DNA from: Marmoricola sp.
Lineage (GTDB): Bacteria; Actinomycetota; Actinomycetes; Propionibacteriales; Nocardioidaceae
Assembly: GCA_025965195.1 (NCBI GenBank)
Contig: JAOPXK010000018.1
Location: forward strand, 1 to 61,732
Direction of reading: 5' to 3'
DNA length: 61,732 bases
Shown one piece after another: positions 59,559 to 61,732 of this stretch (position 1 is the first letter of the stretch; the number at the start of each line of letters is the position of its first letter). Made by a program: the position numbers and the translations under genes. Under the pieces are notes generated by a model. It saw only the letters and a list, made by a program, of their open reading frames with translations, was not told the DNA's origin and ran no database searches.

Positions 59559-61367
59559 TCAGGAAACGCCTCCCAGGGGCAACGTGAGGGTTCCGGCGCC
59601 GTCTCTCGAAACCCGGATCGGGACACCCCAGTCCTGCTGGTGCAGGTGGCAGGCAGCGCCCTCGCCCTCGGTCGCGTCGCACGATGCCGCGCGTGCCGCG
59701 ATGTGCAGTACGCCGTCCCCGACCGCCTCGTCGATGAGCAGCACCCGGGTCAGGTCGGTGCCGACTCCGTCGCCCGCCTTGAGCAGGGCCGGCGGCGTGG
59801 CGCTCACGTGCAGCTGGGTCGCCGGCCCGAAACGGTCGTCCACCTTCTGCCCCGGTGGCGGCCTGAAGGTGACCTCGAGTCGCAGCTCGCCGGGGAGTAC
59901 GTCGGTCGGTGGGCGCCGGGTGCGACCGATCACCCCGTCCGCGACCGCCAACCCGTCCCCGGTGGTCGAGCGGTCGTCGGTGGTCGAGCCTGTCGAGACC
60001 GCGGCGAGCCGGTGCGCTCCGGACTCGACGACGATCACGGCGGTCGAGCTGTCCCCGGTGGTCGAGCTTGTCGAGACCACGAACCCACTCGGCTCCTGCA
60101 GCCCGGTCGCAACCGTGCTCAGCTGCTTGGTTGCCGGGTCGTAGCGACGAACCGCGCCGTTGTACGTGTCGGCGACCAGTACGGCGCCATCGGGAAGGAC
60201 GGCCACTCCGAGCGGATGCTGCAGCCGAGCCTCCTCACGGGCGCCGTCGCGGAAGCCGAAGTCGAAGAGCCCTTCGCCGATGACGGTGTGGACCTCGCCC
60301 GCCTCGACGTACCGCAACGACGAGGTCTCCGAGTCCGCCAGCCACAGCCGGTCGCCGTCGGCGGCGAGACCGGACGTCTGGGCGAACCAGGCGTCCTCGA
60401 GCGATCCGTCGAGCAGTCCCTCGTTGGTCGTGCCTGCCGCGACGGCGACCTCACCGGTCTGCGGATCGAAGGTCCAGAGCTGGTGGATGCCGGCCATCGC
60501 GATCCAGACCTTGTCCTGCCACCAGGTCACGTCCCATGGGCTCGAGAGGGCGGCCGTGCCGTCTCCTTGCATCAACTGGTGGCCGGTGCCCGCGAGGTTG
60601 CGCACCTGGCCCGTCGCGAGCTCGACGCCTGCGAGCCGGTGGCCGACGGTGTCCGCCACCACGACGTCGTAGCCAACGGCGTTCGCGACCTCGGCCGGCA
60701 GCAGGCAGAGCCCGTTCGGCTCCTTGAACTGTCCCTCACCCAGCACCCGGACGACGGTCTCACCATCGGGTGCGAGCTCGACGAGGCGGTTGTGGCCCGC
60801 GTCGGCCACGAGAATCCCATTGTTTTCAAGGCGAATCGCCTTCGCGGGGAACCGGAGGTCGGTCGGCTCGACCACCGGCGGGACATAGGGCGAGTCCCCC
60901 GGCTGCAGGGTGCCCTTCCGGAGGTGGACCTTTCGGAGCTCGGCGATCAGGGCGTCGATCGCATGGGCGTGACCCTCACCGGCGTACTGCGCGACCACGT
61001 ACCCCTCGGGGTCGATCAGCACCAGCGTCGGCCAGGCCCGCGCGGTGTACGCCTGCCAGGTGATCAGCTCGGGATCGTCGAGCACGGGATGGCGTACGTC
61101 GTATCTCTCGATCGCCTGGGCGAGCGCGACCGGATCGGCCTCGTGAAGGAACTTCGGGCTGTGCGCACCGATGACCACCAGCTCCCCGGCGTACTTCTCC
61201 TCGAGCTCGCGCATCTCATCGAGGACGTGCAGGCAGTTGATGCAGCAGAACGTCCAGAAGTCGAGCAGCACGAACCGGCCGCGCAGGTCACCGAGCCGGA
61301 TCGGCTCTCCACCGGTGTTCAGCCAGCCTCGGCCGATCAGCTCTGGGGCACGCACGCGAGGAGTCAC
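59559..61367 (-). CDS. Thioredoxin-fold/NHL-repeat protein
   Basis: 602 residues from the GTG at 61367 (GGGGAG upstream). The N-terminal thioredoxin-like domain (about 1-150) has the redox pair Cys42-x-x-Cys45 in FWTFCCINCLH. NHL beta-propeller repeats follow (about 180-430; LRFPAKAIRLENNGILVADAGHNRLVEL is the first). The rest is a beta domain. No signal peptide or membrane segment, so it is probably cytosolic. Residues 430-437 (VVSTSSTT) and 457-463 (VSTGSTT) come from two copies of the dispersed palindromic repeat, in the linker after the propeller. Confidence 0.9.
   Translation of the reverse strand: MTPRVRAPELIGRGWLNTGGEPIRLGDLRGRFVLLDFWTFCCINCLHVLDEMRELEEKYAGELVVIGAHSPKFLHEADPVALAQAIERYDVRHPVLDDPELITWQAYTARAWPTLVLIDPEGYVVAQYAGEGHAHAIDALIAELRKVHLRKGTLQPGDSPYVPPVVEPTDLRFPAKAIRLENNGILVADAGHNRLVELAPDGETVVRVLGEGQFKEPNGLCLLPAEVANAVGYDVVVADTVGHRLAGVELATGQVRNLAGTGHQLMQGDGTAALSSPWDVTWWQDKVWIAMAGIHQLWTFDPQTGEVAVAAGTTNEGLLDGSLEDAWFAQTSGLAADGDRLWLADSETSSLRYVEAGEVHTVIGEGLFDFGFRDGAREEARLQHPLGVAVLPDGAVLVADTYNGAVRRYDPATKQLSTVATGLQEPSGFVVSTSSTTGDSSTAVIVVESGAHRLAAVSTGSTTDDRSTTGDGLAVADGVIGRTRRPPTDVLPGELRLEVTFRPPPGQKVDDRFGPATQLHVSATPPALLKAGDGVGTDLTRVLLIDEAVGDGVLHIAARAASCDATEGEGAACHLHQQDWGVPIRVSRDGAGTLTLPLGGVS
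59979..60000 (+). repeat. Dispersed palindromic repeat, copy 5 (inside thioredoxin/NHL gene)
   Basis: Core TCGAGCCTGTCGAGACC (one T to C change). Read as VSTGSTT. A half copy (GGTGGTCGAG) lies at 59961-59970. Confidence 0.8.
60057..60080 (+). repeat. Dispersed palindromic repeat, copy 6 (inside thioredoxin/NHL gene)
   Basis: Full copy with the common core TCGAGCTTGTCGAGACC. Read as VVSTSSTT. A half copy GGTCGAGCTG lies about 15 bp to the left. Confidence 0.85.
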
Positions 61368-61447
61368 GAGTCCATTCTCCCCACTGGCCCGAACGATCCC
61401 GGACTCCCGGCGGTCGCGCTGCAACCCGGCGGACGCGCTGCGTCTTC

Positions 61448-61471
61448 GGTGGTCGAGCTTGTCGAGACCAC
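61448..61471 (+). repeat. Dispersed palindromic repeat, copy 7 (intergenic)
   Basis: Full copy with the common core, in the 190-bp gap between the divergent thioredoxin/NHL and DUF222 genes. Confidence 0.85.
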
Positions 61472-61510
61472 TTTCCCCTTGTTGCGGTGACAACAACCAC
61501 CTCAACATAC

Positions 61511-61526
61511 TCGAATACATGTTTGA
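61511..61526. promoter_or_regulatory. LexA-like SOS box upstream of the DUF222 gene
   Basis: TCGAATACATGTTTGA differs from the actinobacterial SOS consensus TCGAAC-N4-GTTCGA at one base in each half. It lies 20 bp before the -10 box. Confidence 0.55.
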
Positions 61527-61545
61527 ATAGCACGGCACAATGAGG

Positions 61546-61551
61546 TAAAGT
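61546..61551 (+). promoter_or_regulatory. Leaderless -10 box, DUF222 gene
   Basis: TAAAGT, six bases (CGATCC), then the ATG at 61558. Confidence 0.55.
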
Positions 61552-61557
61552 CGATCC

Positions 61558-61732
61558 ATGAACGGCACCACCGAAACCCAGGCACACCCGATCCTCGGGT
61601 TCCTCAGCGCCTTGGACGGTGCGCTGGACAAGGTCCAGGGGATCGAACCGGTCTTCATGAGTGCCGATCAGAAACGTCTGGCGTTGGTGGAGCTGACCCG
61701 CGAACAGGCCCGGTTGGAGTCGTTGACCCTGC
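61558..61732 (+). CDS. DUF222/HNH-endonuclease family protein, N-terminal part
   Basis: 58 codons before the window ends. The start MNGTTETQAHPILGFL, then a helix ALDKVQGIEPVFMSADQ and LVELTREQARLE, is the usual beginning of DUF222 proteins, which normally end in an HNH nuclease domain (13E12-type repeat proteins of mycobacteria). The rest of the gene is beyond the window, so the nuclease domain is not seen. It has a leaderless-type promoter and a LexA-like box upstream. Confidence 0.75.
   Translation, partial: MNGTTETQAHPILGFLSALDGALDKVQGIEPVFMSADQKRLALVELTREQARLESLTL

Noticed and set aside
1-61732. Mobile elements, prophage or CRISPR
   Set aside because: I saw no transposase, integrase, phage structural gene, direct-repeat/spacer array or terminal repeat pair. 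The dispersed repeats are short, non-coding on their own and not evenly spaced.

Overview
The window is a high-GC stretch of an actinobacterial chromosome, most likely from a Nocardioides-like member of the Nocardioidaceae. The reasons are the strong G/C third-position bias, several actinobacterial families (SCO4848-type, DUF6131 and DUF6458 small membrane proteins, a DUF222/HNH gene, an EtfD-like membrane iron-sulfur protein, a Rv2525c-like DUF1906 protein, a long FadE5-like acyl-CoA dehydrogenase), TANNNT -10 boxes placed 6-7 nt before start codons, and an operator identical in pattern to the KstR steroid-regulon box. Genes are dense on both strands and no gene-free stretch exceeds 300 bases. 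I see no insertion sequence, prophage, CRISPR array or rRNA; there is one tRNA-Gly(CCC).

Layout. 1-10.4 kb: the tail of an SDR gene, a sulfotransferase, two lipoproteins, a DUF2786 protein, a small membrane protein, a cytochrome P450, a secreted protein, a large LuxR-family ATPase regulator and a 48-residue basic protein. 10.4-14.2 and 18.3-21.5 kb: a complete histidine-degradation route (hutH-hutU, and an M20 amidohydrolase-hutF-hutI), split by a nitroreductase, DUF6131, a ThrE-type exporter, DUF1992 and an AbiEi/DUF559-like gene. 21.6-25.7 kb: MFS transporter, IclR regulator, penicillin-acylase-like hydrolase. 25.8-31.6 kb: a secreted amidohydrolase-like protein and an EtfD-like Fe-S oxidoreductase with a disordered tail of repeated GSLFD motifs. 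31.6-37.2 kb: a three-gene methyltransferase operon divergent from a SARP/AAA regulator with an SRPBCC gene. 37.3-46 kb: secreted CocE/NonD hydrolase, S53 peptidase, a ribbon-helix-helix/DUF4097 pair, dcd, SGNH hydrolase, tRNA-Gly, DUF1906 protein. 45.8-48 kb: stand-alone acyl carrier protein, hexapeptide acyltransferase and condensation-fold acyltransferase. 48-55 kb: DUF2461, KstR-box NTF2-like gene, degenerate sulfotransferase-like gene, Rrf2 regulator, FadE5-like dehydrogenase, KstR-box F420 oxidoreductase, second SGNH hydrolase. 55-61.7 kb: M4 metalloprotease, msuE/sfnB-like sulfur-acquisition pair, thioredoxin/NHL protein, and the start of a DUF222 gene with a LexA-like box.

Most unusual signals. 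(1) A ~24-bp palindromic repeat occurs seven times, always in the same orientation; five copies lie inside three protein genes and are read through in three different frames ([23 protein letters not shown]), and one copy pair shows a compensatory change that keeps the hairpin. (2) A second hairpin family with GATAGTCCG ends has been absorbed in frame into the M20 amidohydrolase, and another copy carries the hutU stop codon. Together these resemble protein-invading palindromic elements. (3) Thirteen genes have a -10 box exactly 6-7 nt before the start codon, so their mRNAs should be leaderless. (4) Three tandem Shine-Dalgarno units precede the LuxR-family gene. (5) Candidate regulons can be read from operators for KstR, SOS, a sulfur-linked Rrf2 and a beta-oxidation dyad.
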